A stretch of DNA of 53,197 nt from JADLGF01 sp020849415 (GTDB lineage: Bacteria > Chloroflexota > Chloroflexia > Thermomicrobiales > UBA6265): the NCBI GenBank assembly GCA_033812595.1, contig JAPXTJ010000003.1, positions 1-53,197 on the forward strand, given 5' to 3'. The notes beneath the pieces are model-generated. The model was not told the origin of the DNA and ran no database searches. It worked only from the letters and a program-made list of their open reading frames with translations. A program made the translations under genes and the position numbers. Shown here in pieces: positions 1 through 8,815 of the stretch; the first letter of the stretch is position 1; the number at the start of each line of letters is the position of its first letter.

Positions 1-1292
<1,292 letters not shown>

Positions 1293-1321
1293 CTTCTCCA
1301 CGGCGGGAGTCCGGGAACGAC

Positions 1322-1360
1322 GCGGCGGGAGGCGCGGCCTATGCTGCTGCCTCCCGCCGC
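1322..1360 (-). other. Intercistronic 12-bp perfect hairpin
   Basis: GCGGCGGGAGGC (1322-1333) pairs perfectly with GCCTCCCGCCGC (1349-1360) around a 15-nt loop. It lies between the binding-protein stop and the ATPase start. No U-tract follows on the minus strand, so a stabilising or attenuating mRNA hairpin, as between malE and malF, is more likely than a full terminator. Confidence 0.6.
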
Positions 1361-1380
1361 TTTATCGCCTCACGGCCGGA

Positions 1381-2496
1381 TCAGGAGTTCGGGATCGTGC
1401 CCTCAACACCCTCGACGAACCACATCATGCTCAGAAGCTCTTCGGCGGTCATCGCCACGCCGTCGGCCACCCGCTCTTCGCCGGTGTTATCGAGCAGCGG
1501 ACCGGTGAAGATGGTGAAGATGGTCTGCTCGCCCGCCTCGAAGGAGGCGACCGCTTCATTGACCTCGGTGATGATCTCCTCGGTCAGCAGCGCCTCGTTG
1601 AGGGGGCCAAGCCCGACCACGCCATCCTGCCAGCCGCCCCAGAAATCCTGGTTGCCGGTCCAGGTGCCATCGAGCATGCCCTGCACGACCTGCGTGTAGT
1701 AGGCGCCCCAGTTCCAGACGACGCTGGTGAGCACCGCGTTCGGAGCGAGTTCGATCATGTCGGCGTTGTAGGCAATGCCGAACTTGCCGGCATCCTCAGC
1801 CGCCTGCTGCGGGCCGGGGGTGTCCTGGTGCTGGGTGATGACATCAGCGCCGCCATCGAGCAGTGCTTCGGCGGCTTCGCGCTCGACCTGCGGATCGAAC
1901 CAGGTGTTGGTCCAGACCACCTGCACAACGGCGTCCGGATTGACCGCGCGCACACCGAGGGTGAAGGCGTTGATGCCGCGGATCACTTCCGGAATCGGGA
2001 AGGCAGCCACGTAGCCGATCTTGTTCGATTCGGTCTTGCGGCCGGCGATCATGCCCGCCACGTAGCGCGGTTCCTCGATCTTGCCGAAGGCGGTCGAAAC
2101 GTTCTCGGCCCGCTTGAAGCCGGAGATGTGCACGAACTGGGTGTCCGGGAAGTCGGCAGCGACGTTGATCGTCGGATCCATGTAGCCGTAGGAGGTCGCG
2201 AAGATGAGATCGAAGCCCTGCTGGGCGAAATCGCGGATCACCCGCTCGGCGTCAGCCGGGTTTTCCGGCACGCTTTCGAGATAGGCGGTTTCCACCTGAT
2301 CGCCGAACATCTCCTCGATCGCGATGCGACCCTGATCGTGCGCCCAGGTCCAGCCGAGATCCCCGACCGGGCCGACGTAGATGAAGGCGACCTTCAGCGG
2401 GTCGTCCGATGCATCCTGCGCGACCGTTGTGTTCTGCGCCAGGAATCCAAGTCCGCCGACCAGCAGCAGTACGGCCAACAGCAGTCGTTTCGCCAC
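1381..2496 (-). CDS. BMP-family ABC transporter substrate-binding protein (PnrA-like)
   Basis: Extracytoplasmic binding protein of 371 aa. It has a Sec signal peptide (basic MAKR, hydrophobic run to about residue 22, cleavage near TTVAQD), then a periplasmic-binding fold beginning LKVAFIYVGPVGDLGW, typical of the BMP/Med/PnrA family that binds purine nucleosides. Unlike many relatives it has no lipobox cysteine, so lipid anchoring is not evident. The start codon is GTG, preceded by a GGGGGAG ribosome-binding sequence. It is transcribed ahead of the ATPase gene. The family call is strong; ligand specificity is not readable from the sequence. Confidence 0.85.
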   Translation of the reverse strand: MAKRLLLAVLLLVGGLGFLAQNTTVAQDASDDPLKVAFIYVGPVGDLGWTWAHDQGRIAIEEMFGDQVETAYLESVPENPADAERVIRDFAQQGFDLIFATSYGYMDPTINVAADFPDTQFVHISGFKRAENVSTAFGKIEEPRYVAGMIAGRKTESNKIGYVAAFPIPEVIRGINAFTLGVRAVNPDAVVQVVWTNTWFDPQVEREAAEALLDGGADVITQHQDTPGPQQAAEDAGKFGIAYNADMIELAPNAVLTSVVWNWGAYYTQVVQGMLDGTWTGNQDFWGGWQDGVVGLGPLNEALLTEEIITEVNEAVASFEAGEQTIFTIFTGPLLDNTGEERVADGVAMTAEELLSMMWFVEGVEGTIPNS

Positions 2497-2748
2497 GCGC
2501 TCCCCCTCATCCGTAGCAGGTTCGGACCGAGCTCCGAAGCTGCCGATTCAATTGCATCTGAAAACACGAACAGTCGGACCGCCCGGTGTTGGCGGTGGGC
2601 TTTATTTTGCCACAGGGAATGGTTGTTGCAGCGAACGTGTACGAACGAATCGGATGAGTTTTGCGCGAAGTTTGGCCTCGCCATCGCCCTGGATCGGAGG
2701 TTCCGCGCAGCGATTCATGAAAAGATCGGACCAATGTGATTCGGGCTA

Positions 2749-2777
2749 TTGACTCTGCGCGAAGTCAGGTGTATAAG
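2749..2777 (+). promoter_or_regulatory. Near-consensus sigma-70-type promoter
   Basis: TTGACT (2749-2754), a 17-bp spacer and TATAAG (2772-2777). Transcription would start near 2784, heading into a region with no normal-sized gene. This is one of the best promoter matches in the window. Confidence 0.7.
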
Positions 2778-2783
2778 TGAGTC

Positions 2784-2964
2784 AGGTTCCGAACGATGGC
2801 GGAATCGGGGAGATAAGCCGAAGGAACCTAAACGGTTTCCCCGATAAACGACGTGAAAGTGAAGTAGCGTCGCAGGCTGGTATTGCGCTGGAAAAGGGTT
2901 TACCCGCCGGGCACCAGGCCGAAAGCGAACCGCCAGGGAATGACGTGAAACGAGGAGGCGTAAG
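2784..2964 (+). ncRNA. Candidate structured 5' leader RNA
   Basis: About 180 nt between the promoter and a small ORF. Visible pairings: TCGGGG with CCCCGA enclosing AAGCCG with CGGTTT (about 2803-2848, a four-base bulge and one G-U pair); CGACG with CGTCG (about 2849-2875); CTGG with CCAG enclosing GGG-TTTA-CCC (about 2888-2923). I could not match it to TPP, FMN, SAM, cobalamin, lysine, glycine, c-di-GMP, c-di-AMP or guanidine riboswitch cores, nor to tmRNA or RNase P. It could be an undescribed leader or simply a structured UTR. Confidence 0.35.
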
Positions 2965-3093
2965 ATGGAGACCAGACTGGTCGCAAATCGAATCCTCTGG
3001 GGAGTGTGGCAGGTTGACAGGCCACGCCCCGTTGGCCGCGGGGCAATCGACCACGCGCCCGCCTTGCACCGCGAAGCATGGGACGAGCGGTAA
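2965..3093 (+). CDS. Putative 42-aa small protein
   Basis: Short ORF beginning METRLVANRILWGVWQVD and ending HREAWDER. The case for translation is its upstream context: GAGGAGG at 2952-2958, six bases before ATG, behind a near-consensus promoter and a structured leader. The product is Arg- and Trp-rich with no signal peptide or membrane segment; no family is recognised. The G+C-rich codons fit the host. Alternatively it is a leader peptide for regulation of the same transcript, though no larger gene follows before the terminator-like hairpin at 3303. Real-gene confidence is moderate. Confidence 0.4.
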   Translation: METRLVANRILWGVWQVDRPRPVGRGAIDHAPALHREAWDER

Positions 3094-3302
3094 CCAGCAA
3101 TCAATCTGGTCCACCGGCTGAACCGCCCACTCGCGATCCGATCGAGAACCAGAAAACGAGACGGGTTTCGAGCGTTACAAACAAGGCCAAATCAGAAACA
3201 CCACGGCAGCCGGCCGCATGTGGCAGACACATACGAACCGGCGCGACAAGAAACGAATAACCCCTTCCGCTTCCGGCAACGGAACGAGAAGATAAAGGCG
3301 AA

Positions 3303-3331
3303 CGAGCGGGGATGCGATGCATCCCCGCTCG
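3303..3331 (+). terminator. 13-bp hairpin ending the orphan transcript
   Basis: CGAGCGGGGATGC (3303-3315) and its perfect complement (3319-3331) with a 3-nt loop, followed by ATTCTCTT. It would bound a transcript of roughly 550 nt from the promoter at 2749. The stretch between 3094 and 3302 shows no further convincing gene. Confidence 0.6.
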
Positions 3332-3342
3332 ATTCTCTTAAC

Positions 3343-3471
3343 GGGCTCCGGGCTCCGGGTTCCGGGTTCCGGGTTCCGGGTTCCGGGTTCCGGGTTCCGG
3401 GTTCCGGGTTCCGGGTTCCGGGTTCCGGGTTCCGGGTTCCGGGTTCCGGGTTCCGGGTTCCGGGTTCCGGG
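3343..3471 (+). repeat. (GGGTTCC)n heptanucleotide array, 18 units
   Basis: Two GGGCTCC units followed by sixteen identical GGGTTCC units and a final GGG. Period 7 reads as a 21-bp, 7-residue open repeat in all frames, which explains the spurious ORFs here. The same heptamer recurs at 9355-9389 and 24670-24720. Confidence 0.95.
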
Positions 3472-3490
3472 AAATTGTGTGACGCGGATC

Positions 3491-3612
3491 GCCCATGCTT
3501 CAAAACCATGGGCTAAGTAAGACGAAAACCCCTGCGGGGTTGGGGCTGCGCGACGCGGAACTCAGTGCTAAGGCACTTTCGGCTGACTTCGCCGAGGGTT
3601 TTGAACCCTCGG
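3491..3612. other. Cluster of four small hairpins
   Basis: GCCCATG/CATGGGC (3491-3513), AACCCC/GGGGTT (3527-3541), AGTGC/GCACT (3564-3577) and CCGAGGGTT/AACCCTCGG (3592-3612). They lie between the heptamer array and the end of the copper-chaperone-like gene. No gene is seen. They may together end minus-strand transcription or be remains of a repeat element. Confidence 0.5.
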
Positions 3613-3649
3613 AAACAAGGCACCAAACGCCCCAGACTCGCTCAACCCA

Positions 3650-3677
3650 CGCGGAACGCGGAACCAGGTACGCGGAA
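3650..3677 (-). repeat. Heptamer-like repeats abutting a stop codon
   Basis: Four 7-bp units: CGCGGAA, CGCGGAA, CCAGGTA, CGCGGAA. They lie one base beyond the TAG stop of the next gene and are oriented opposite to the array at 3343-3471, so the two could pair in the minus-strand transcript. Confidence 0.6.
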
Positions 3678-3678
3678 C

Positions 3679-3891
3679 CTATTTCGACGCCGGGTAGCCG
3701 GCTTCGGCGAGGGCGGCTTCGATCGCCGGCAGCGACGCGGTCGCCGGATCGAGTTCGATGACGATGAGCTTGGTGCTCGAATCGGCGTTCACCGACACCA
3801 CGCCCGGCTGCGCGCTCGCGACCTGCTTCACGGTCGCTTCGCAGTGGCCGCACGAGATATCCGGCGCCACCAGGGTGATCTTCTCGGTCAT
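3679..3891 (-). CDS. Heavy-metal-associated (HMA) domain protein, copper chaperone-like
   Basis: 70-aa ferredoxin-like HMA protein of CopZ type. The metal site is SCGHCE, with Cys14 and Cys17 forming the CxxC pair that binds Cu(I) in this family. Length is normal for a free-standing chaperone. AAGGAG lies seven bases before the ATG. A CsoR-like palindrome sits between its -35 and -10 boxes, which supports copper-controlled expression. No copper ATPase or csoR gene is in the window, so the partner must be elsewhere. It is monocistronic here and ends in heptamer repeats. Confidence 0.85.
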   Translation of the reverse strand: MTEKITLVAPDISCGHCEATVKQVASAQPGVVSVNADSSTKLIVIELDPATASLPAIEAALAEAGYPASK

Positions 3892-3947
3892 GGAATACTC
3901 CTTGTTTCAAACCGGACCGGCCGTACTGACGCCGGTCACACCGGTTG

Positions 3948-3975
3948 ATTATACCCCGATGGGGTATGGAGTCAA
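3948..3975 (-). promoter_or_regulatory. Promoter with embedded CsoR-like operator
   Basis: Read on the minus strand: TTGACT (3970-3975), a 16-bp spacer and TATAAT (3948-3953). The palindrome ATACCCC-GAT-GGGGTAT (3951-3967) overlaps the spacer and -10. G-tract palindromes of this form are the known operator type of CsoR/RcnR copper sensors, which repress by covering the promoter. The match is by eye. Confidence 0.75.
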
Positions 3976-4348
3976 TGCCGATCGTTCACAGGAAACTCCC
4001 AGCTTCTCCATAGCCACTTTTCGGGGTGTCGCCGCTACGCTGAAATCACGGTAATCCGGAGACCATTCAGGTCCGCCGGAACGCCGGGCCGGTCAGTGGT
4101 CTTGTATGGGACCCGTCGATCGCCTTCATGGCCGGCCGAGAACCACAACGGCGCGCGCGGCCTTGTGTCCGGTAGTGAGACTACTGCCCGTCCATCGCTA
4201 TCGAACCGGGGTTGCGCGCGTTGGGGTGATCATTTCCCACGCTTCGTCCGTTCGCGTATCCAGGCCTGGCTCGCTTAAGATGAATGGCAGCGCAATGATC
4301 GCGCCGTCCGGCCCAACCGGACCCCGCCCAGCAGGAAACGGCTTGCAC

Positions 4349-5053
4349 ATGGCCGCGAACCGCGACGGAGCGCGCATTCTCGTTGTCGATGACGAAGAAT
4401 CGATTCGCGATCTCCTCACCACCGCGCTCCGCTTCACCGGCTTCACCGTCGATACCGCCGATGGCGGCAAGGAAGCGTTGCGCCGCGCCGGCGCCTTTCA
4501 GCCCGATCTGATCGTCCTCGATGTCAACCTGCCCGATATCGATGGCTTCGAGGTTTGCCGGCGATTGCGCGCCGGCGGCGACGCCTGGCCGGTCATCTTC
4601 CTGACCGCCCGGGACGAAGCGGACGATCTGCGCGAGGGCTTTTCCGGCGGCGGCGATGATTACCTGACCAAACCCTTCAGTCTCGAGGAACTCGTGCTGC
4701 GCATCGAGGCGGTGCTACGCCGTACCCGGCCGGTGACCGAGGAATCAGTCCGGATCAAGGTCGGCGATCTCGTGCTCGATGAAACCGCCCACCAGGTCTG
4801 GAAGGGAGCGGACGAAATCGCCCTCTCCCCGACCGAATACCGTCTGCTCCGCTACCTGCTGATCAACCGCGATCGCGCCCTCTCCAAACGGCAACTGCTC
4901 GACCACGTCTGGGACGATGCCGCCGCCGGCGAACTCTCGGCCGTGGAGACGTACGTCAGTTACCTCCGGCGCAAGCTCGATGATCGCGAAGGTCGCCTGA
5001 TTCAGACGGTGCGCGGATTTGGCTACGCCCTCCGCACGCCGCCAGCCACCTGA
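4349..5053 (+). CDS. OmpR/PhoB-family response regulator
   Basis: Two-component DNA-binding regulator. Counting from ATG 4349, the receiver domain has the acidic pocket DDE at 14-16, the phosphoacceptor Asp58 in LIVLDVNLPD, Thr in FLTARD and Lys in YLTKPF. The winged-helix output domain (about 135-234) ends with the typical YVSYLRRKLDD and TVRGFGYAL motifs. The frame is open further upstream, with other ATGs at 4280 and 4294, but 4349 gives the usual length of about 234 aa and starts shortly before ARILVVDDE. The histidine kinase gene follows after 10 bp. Target genes are unknown. Confidence 0.85.
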   Translation: MAANRDGARILVVDDEESIRDLLTTALRFTGFTVDTADGGKEALRRAGAFQPDLIVLDVNLPDIDGFEVCRRLRAGGDAWPVIFLTARDEADDLREGFSGGGDDYLTKPFSLEELVLRIEAVLRRTRPVTEESVRIKVGDLVLDETAHQVWKGADEIALSPTEYRLLRYLLINRDRALSKRQLLDHVWDDAAAGELSAVETYVSYLRRKLDDREGRLIQTVRGFGYALRTPPAT

Positions 5054-5063
5054 TCGGGAGGCG

Positions 5064-6518
5064 ATGATGACCCTCCGCTCGGGCCTCGTTCTCGCCAGCG
5101 CCCTTGTGATCGCGCTCAGCATCGCCTTCCTGAGCGCGTTCGCCGTGCGCACCACCCGCGCCACCCTCACCGATCAGATCGACCAGCAGATCATCACCGC
5201 CGCCGACAAGAAGACGCGCAACCCCCCGCGCGAGGGCTACGGCCAGCCGAGCGGAGCGGACACCCAGAGCGGAACCGCGGCGGGCTACGGCAATCCGGAG
5301 TTGCACCAGAACGCCACGCTGGTCTTCAACGCCAGCGGCGATCTGGTCTCCGCCACCCCGTCCGGCTACACCGACGATCCCGATCCGCTGCCGGACCTGA
5401 CTTCAGTGGCGCCCGGCAGCCCCGAGCGGGCCGAACGATTCGATCAGGTCACGACGATCGGAGCGGTCGAGGGCGACATGCGGTTCCGCATCTACGTCTG
5501 CGATGGCCGGAACGGCGAGGTGATCGCCACCGCCGCGCCCCTGACCGAAGTCGATGATGCGGTCAGCCGGATTCTCCGTTTCACGCTCGGAGCGGGTGTG
5601 GTGGCATTGGTGCTGGCCGGGGCGGCGAGCTGGTTCCTGATCCGCAATCGGCTGCAACCGGTCGATCGCATGATCGACACCGCCGCCGCCATCGCCGCCG
5701 GCGATCTCAGCCGCCGCGCACCCGATGCCAATCCACGCACGGAACTCGGCCGGCTCTCCCACGCGCTCAACGACATGCTTGGGCAGATCGAGGAATCGGT
5801 GGAGGCGCGGGTGCGGAACGAGCAGCGGTTGCGCCGTTTCGTCGCCGACGCCGCGCACGAACTCCGCACGCCACTAACCTCATTGCGCGGTTTCGCCGAA
5901 CTGCACCGGGCCGGCGCGCTCAACGATCCGGATCAACTCAACAACGCCATGCGCCGGATCGAAACCGAGAGCGGCCGGATGCAGCGCCTGGTCGACGATC
6001 TGCTGATGCTGGCCCGGCTCGATGAACAGCGCGGGGTGGTGCGATCGCCGGTCGATCTGACGCCGTTGCTCGAGGATTCCATCGCAGCCGCCCTGGCGAT
6101 CGAGCCAGATCGGCCCATTTCGGCCGATCTGGCGCCGAACCTGCTGACGCTGGGCGATGCCGGTCATTTCCGGCAGATTTTCGACAATCTGATCACTAAC
6201 GCCCGCATCCACACGCCGGCCGGAACGGCGATCTCCGTTTCCGCGCGGGCGGAGGAGCGCGAAGTCGTGGTCACGATCGCCGATCGCGGACCCGGCATTC
6301 CAAAAGCGGACCAGGAGCGGATCTTCGAACGCTTCTGGCGCGCCGATCCCTCCCGCACCCGCGCGACCGGCGGTTCCGGCCTCGGCCTGGCGATCGTCGC
6401 CTCGCTGGTCCGCGCCCACGACGGCACCATCACCCTCGAAAGCACCCCCGGCGCCGGAGCCGCCTTCACGATCCGCTTTCCGAGGAGCCAGGGGTCAGGA
6501 GTCAGGAGTCAGGAATGA
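5064..6518 (+). CDS. Membrane sensor histidine kinase
   Basis: Partner kinase of the preceding regulator, 484 aa from ATG 5064 (GGGAGG just upstream). Order: TM1 (about 8-28), extracytoplasmic sensor region to about 168 without a recognised fold, TM2 (about 171-193), HAMP (about 194-246), HisKA with His265 in DAAHELRTPLTS, then HATPase_c with DNLITNARIHTPAG, the DRGPGIP box and GGSGLGLAIV. The last residues, GSGVRSQE, are encoded by a GTCAGGA heptamer repeat that also forms the downstream hairpin, so the repeat has grown into the coding end. Signal unknown. Confidence 0.9.
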   Translation: MMTLRSGLVLASALVIALSIAFLSAFAVRTTRATLTDQIDQQIITAADKKTRNPPREGYGQPSGADTQSGTAAGYGNPELHQNATLVFNASGDLVSATPSGYTDDPDPLPDLTSVAPGSPERAERFDQVTTIGAVEGDMRFRIYVCDGRNGEVIATAAPLTEVDDAVSRILRFTLGAGVVALVLAGAASWFLIRNRLQPVDRMIDTAAAIAAGDLSRRAPDANPRTELGRLSHALNDMLGQIEESVEARVRNEQRLRRFVADAAHELRTPLTSLRGFAELHRAGALNDPDQLNNAMRRIETESGRMQRLVDDLLMLARLDEQRGVVRSPVDLTPLLEDSIAAALAIEPDRPISADLAPNLLTLGDAGHFRQIFDNLITNARIHTPAGTAISVSARAEEREVVVTIADRGPGIPKADQERIFERFWRADPSRTRATGGSGLGLAIVASLVRAHDGTITLESTPGAGAAFTIRFPRSQGSGVRSQE

Positions 6519-6565
6519 AGACTGCTCCAACTCCTGACTCCTGACTCCTGACAACTAGCTCCTCG
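6481..6565. terminator. Bidirectional hairpin built from inverted heptamers
   Basis: Three GTCAGGA units (6494-6514) pair perfectly with their inverted copies (6532-6552), a 21-bp stem. An outer 8-bp arm pairs CGAGGAGC (6481-6488) with GCTCCTCG (6558-6565). The kinase stop codon lies in the loop. It sits between two convergent genes and could terminate both; no U-tract is present. Confidence 0.7.
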
Positions 6566-6567
6566 CC

Positions 6568-7245
6568 TCAGTTGTCGCTCGGGAGACGCGGGGCCAGCCA
6601 GCTCAGCAGGCTCTGCTGGCTGCGGGTTTGCAGGTGCACCTGACCCGGACCGCTGAACTCAACCACGAAGCCTTCGCCGCCCAGGATCGTCGACTTCCAG
6701 TTGCCGGCCTTGCGCGGCTGGTACGGCATGTGCGCATCGAAGGCGACAATGTGGCCGCTATCGATCGTATAGGTCTGGCCCGCCGGAACGTCCACCGTGT
6801 GAATCGCGCCGTAGCTCGACACAATCAACTCGCCGGAGCCGCTGCAGCGGAGCATGAAGAGGCCCTCGCCGCCGAAGAAGGTGCGCGCGCCGCCCCAGCC
6901 TGTCTCGACGTTGATGTTGAGATCCCCGGCCAGGAAGCTGCCCGATTGCACGATCATTTCGCTCCGCTGGAGCATGAACACCCGGATATCGCCCGGCAGG
7001 CAGGGCGCCAGCAGCAACTCGGAACCATCGGCCTGGGCGGTGAAGGTGTTCATGAAGAACGACGTGCCGCCGAGCATCGATCGCTTGAGTGAGCGCAACA
7101 CGCCGCCGGTCGCCTGGGTTTGAATCTGCATTCCCTGGCTCATGCTGACCATGGCGCCCGATTCGGCGCGTATCGCATCGCCTCGATCGAGCGACACCCG
7201 GGCCGTGGCATAGGCGGGTTGGTAGAGCAATTCCGTTCGGATCAT
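6568..7245 (-). CDS. AIM24 / TIGR00266-family protein
   Basis: 225-aa protein of the AIM24 (DUF124) beta-sandwich family; the biochemical role is not established for bacterial members. The family look is clear: LDRGDAIRAESGAMVSMS near the N-terminus, glycine-rich strands such as GWGGARTFFGGEGLFML in the middle and GGEGFVVEFSGPG near the end. ATG 7245, preceded by AAGGA, is preferred over an in-frame ATG 42 bp upstream that lacks a ribosome-binding site. It is convergent with the kinase and separate from the M23 gene by a strong terminator. Confidence 0.8.
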   Translation of the reverse strand: MIRTELLYQPAYATARVSLDRGDAIRAESGAMVSMSQGMQIQTQATGGVLRSLKRSMLGGTSFFMNTFTAQADGSELLLAPCLPGDIRVFMLQRSEMIVQSGSFLAGDLNINVETGWGGARTFFGGEGLFMLRCSGSGELIVSSYGAIHTVDVPAGQTYTIDSGHIVAFDAHMPYQPRKAGNWKSTILGGEGFVVEFSGPGQVHLQTRSQQSLLSWLAPRLPSDN

Positions 7246-7344
7246 CGGCGGTCCTTTCCTGTTGGAAAAAAGCGGCGAGCGCGCCATTGCGCATCGTTGG
7301 CAGTGTAGGCGCTTTCGGCGGCAAAGTAATGGGGGAAATCAACC

Positions 7345-7386
7345 AAAAACCGAACGGCTCCACCCAACACCTGGTGGAGCCGTTCG
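7345..7386 (-). terminator. Rho-independent terminator of the M23 gene
   Basis: CGAACGGCTCCAC (7351-7363) pairs with its perfect complement (7374-7386) around a 10-nt loop. On the minus strand a U-tract follows (A5 at 7345-7349). Its tail, TTTTGGTTGATTTCC, recurs at the clpX terminator near 14157. Confidence 0.85.
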
Positions 7387-7411
7387 ATCGTCCGCGTATC
7401 GAATCCGTCGG

Positions 7412-8815
7412 TTAGCCGGCGTACTCGCGCGGGTTTACCGCGTTGCCATTGACCAGCATCATGAAGTGGACGTGCGGGCCGGTGCTGGTGCCGGTGCTGC
7501 CGATGTAACCGATCACCTGCCCCTTGCCGACCTGCTGGCCGGCGCTCACCGGCGGTTGATCGACCATGTGCCCGTAAATCGTGCTGATCCCGTTGCCGTG
7601 ATCGATCTGCACGTAGTAGCCGAGCCCGCAATCGCACCAGCCGGCGGCGGTTACGGTGCCACCATCCGAGGCCTTGAGTTCGGTCCAGAGCGGCGCCGCC
7701 AGATCGAGACCGTCGTGCACCGGGCAGCCCCACGCCGAGTTGTAGGAGTAGTAGCCGAGGTAGCTGCAGCCGAATTCCTGCGTCACCACGTAGTTATCGA
7801 GCGGCAGGCGCATCGAACCGGTGGCGACTCCCGCCGCGCCCGCCGTGGAGGCGGTCGAAACGGCGCGGTCGTCCGTTCCGCCGGAGAAGCTGCGGTACTG
7901 ATCGGAGTAGGCGGGGCGGCTGCTCGATTCGATCCAGTCGCCGATCACCCAGCCCCGATTGTTGAAGTGCTCGACCTTGTACCACGCGTTGCCATCGTCA
8001 TCGAAGCGCGGACCTTCGAGTACCAGCAGCTTGGCGCCATGCGCCACGGTATCGACCAGGCCGCCGCGCACGCGGGCGCTGTGGCGCATGTTCAGGTTGT
8101 CGCCATTGTTGGTGGAAACCCGCACCCAGTCACCCTCGGCGAATTCGCCCTGGGCATCGGCCGGCGCGGAGGGTCCGGTCGCCTGCGCCAGCCACTCGGC
8201 GCTCGACCAACCGGTGGTGCCACCGTCGGTGACCTTGAACCAGACGATGCCGCGCCGATCCTCGTAGGGGCCGTCCATCACCTGCACCACACCGCCATCG
8301 ACGATGTGCCCGACGACATCGCCGGATAGATTCGGCTTGGTGCGGATATTCACGGTCGCGCCGTCATCGGTATTGGCGCGGACATAGGAGCCGATCGCGA
8401 AGCGGCCGGCGCCGGGGGAGGTCTCGGTGCCCCGATCGGGAGACGCGCCGTTCGAATCAGCGAGGTACGGGCCGGCGATCCAGCCATCGTTGCCGTTGAC
8501 CGTCACCGGCCACCAGCGGATGCCTTCGGCGCGCACCGTATCGGCGCGATCGATCCGCAGGGCCACCACCGTGCCGTCCGGGATCGTCGCCAGCACATCC
8601 GCGCCCAGGGCCGGATTGACGCGCACATTCACACCCTGACCATTGCCGGCTGCAACCGCGGTCAGGCCCGAAAGATCATTGACACTGCCAACTGAAACAT
8701 CGAACTCGGCGCCGGCGGTCAGTGGCGTTGCCGCCAGGCTGAACAAAAGCGCGAGCGTTGCGAAGACCGGAAAGGTGCGAGCCTTCCAGGCCGAACGCGT
8801 GCGGGGATTAGCCAC
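7412..8815 (-). CDS. Secreted M23 peptidase with three SH3b domains
   Basis: Cell-wall hydrolase of about 467 aa. It has a signal peptide (hydrophobic core ATLALLFSLAATPLTA), then three bacterial SH3-like repeats recognisable by the motifs VNVRVNPAL, VNIRTKPNL and LNMRHSARV, a Ser/Thr/Ala linker, and a C-terminal M23 (LytM) domain. The zinc-site motifs are HDGLDLA, HGNGISTIYGH and GPHVHF, so the catalytic set is complete. GTG 8815 is chosen because GGAGGG lies seven bases upstream; the in-frame ATG at 8830 overlaps that site. Probably remodels peptidoglycan outside the cell. Single-gene unit closed by its own terminator. Confidence 0.85.
   Translation of the reverse strand: MANPRTRSAWKARTFPVFATLALLFSLAATPLTAGAEFDVSVGSVNDLSGLTAVAAGNGQGVNVRVNPALGADVLATIPDGTVVALRIDRADTVRAEGIRWWPVTVNGNDGWIAGPYLADSNGASPDRGTETSPGAGRFAIGSYVRANTDDGATVNIRTKPNLSGDVVGHIVDGGVVQVMDGPYEDRRGIVWFKVTDGGTTGWSSAEWLAQATGPSAPADAQGEFAEGDWVRVSTNNGDNLNMRHSARVRGGLVDTVAHGAKLLVLEGPRFDDDGNAWYKVEHFNNRGWVIGDWIESSSRPAYSDQYRSFSGGTDDRAVSTASTAGAAGVATGSMRLPLDNYVVTQEFGCSYLGYYSYNSAWGCPVHDGLDLAAPLWTELKASDGGTVTAAGWCDCGLGYYVQIDHGNGISTIYGHMVDQPPVSAGQQVGKGQVIGYIGSTGTSTGPHVHFMMLVNGNAVNPREYAG

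Noticed and set aside
2784..2964. Known riboswitch, tmRNA or RNase P RNA
   Set aside because: None of the conserved cores I know could be found by eye, so no class was assigned.
2777..3121. 114-codon plus-strand ORF over the leader region
   Set aside because: Its start lies inside the promoter -10 box, so it cannot be translated from that transcript; the 42-codon ORF in another frame has the proper ribosome-binding site.
3078..3260. 60-codon plus-strand ORF after the small gene
   Set aside because: Starts inside the small ORF without a ribosome-binding site; low-complexity polar composition.
3343..3471. CRISPR array
   Set aside because: Uninterrupted 7-bp tandem units without spacers; no cas genes in the window.
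3192..3509. ORFs with seven-residue repeats (GSGFRVP on plus, NPEPGTR on minus)
   Set aside because: They are translations of the (GGGTTCC)n array, open in every frame; no ribosome-binding site or non-repeat domain.
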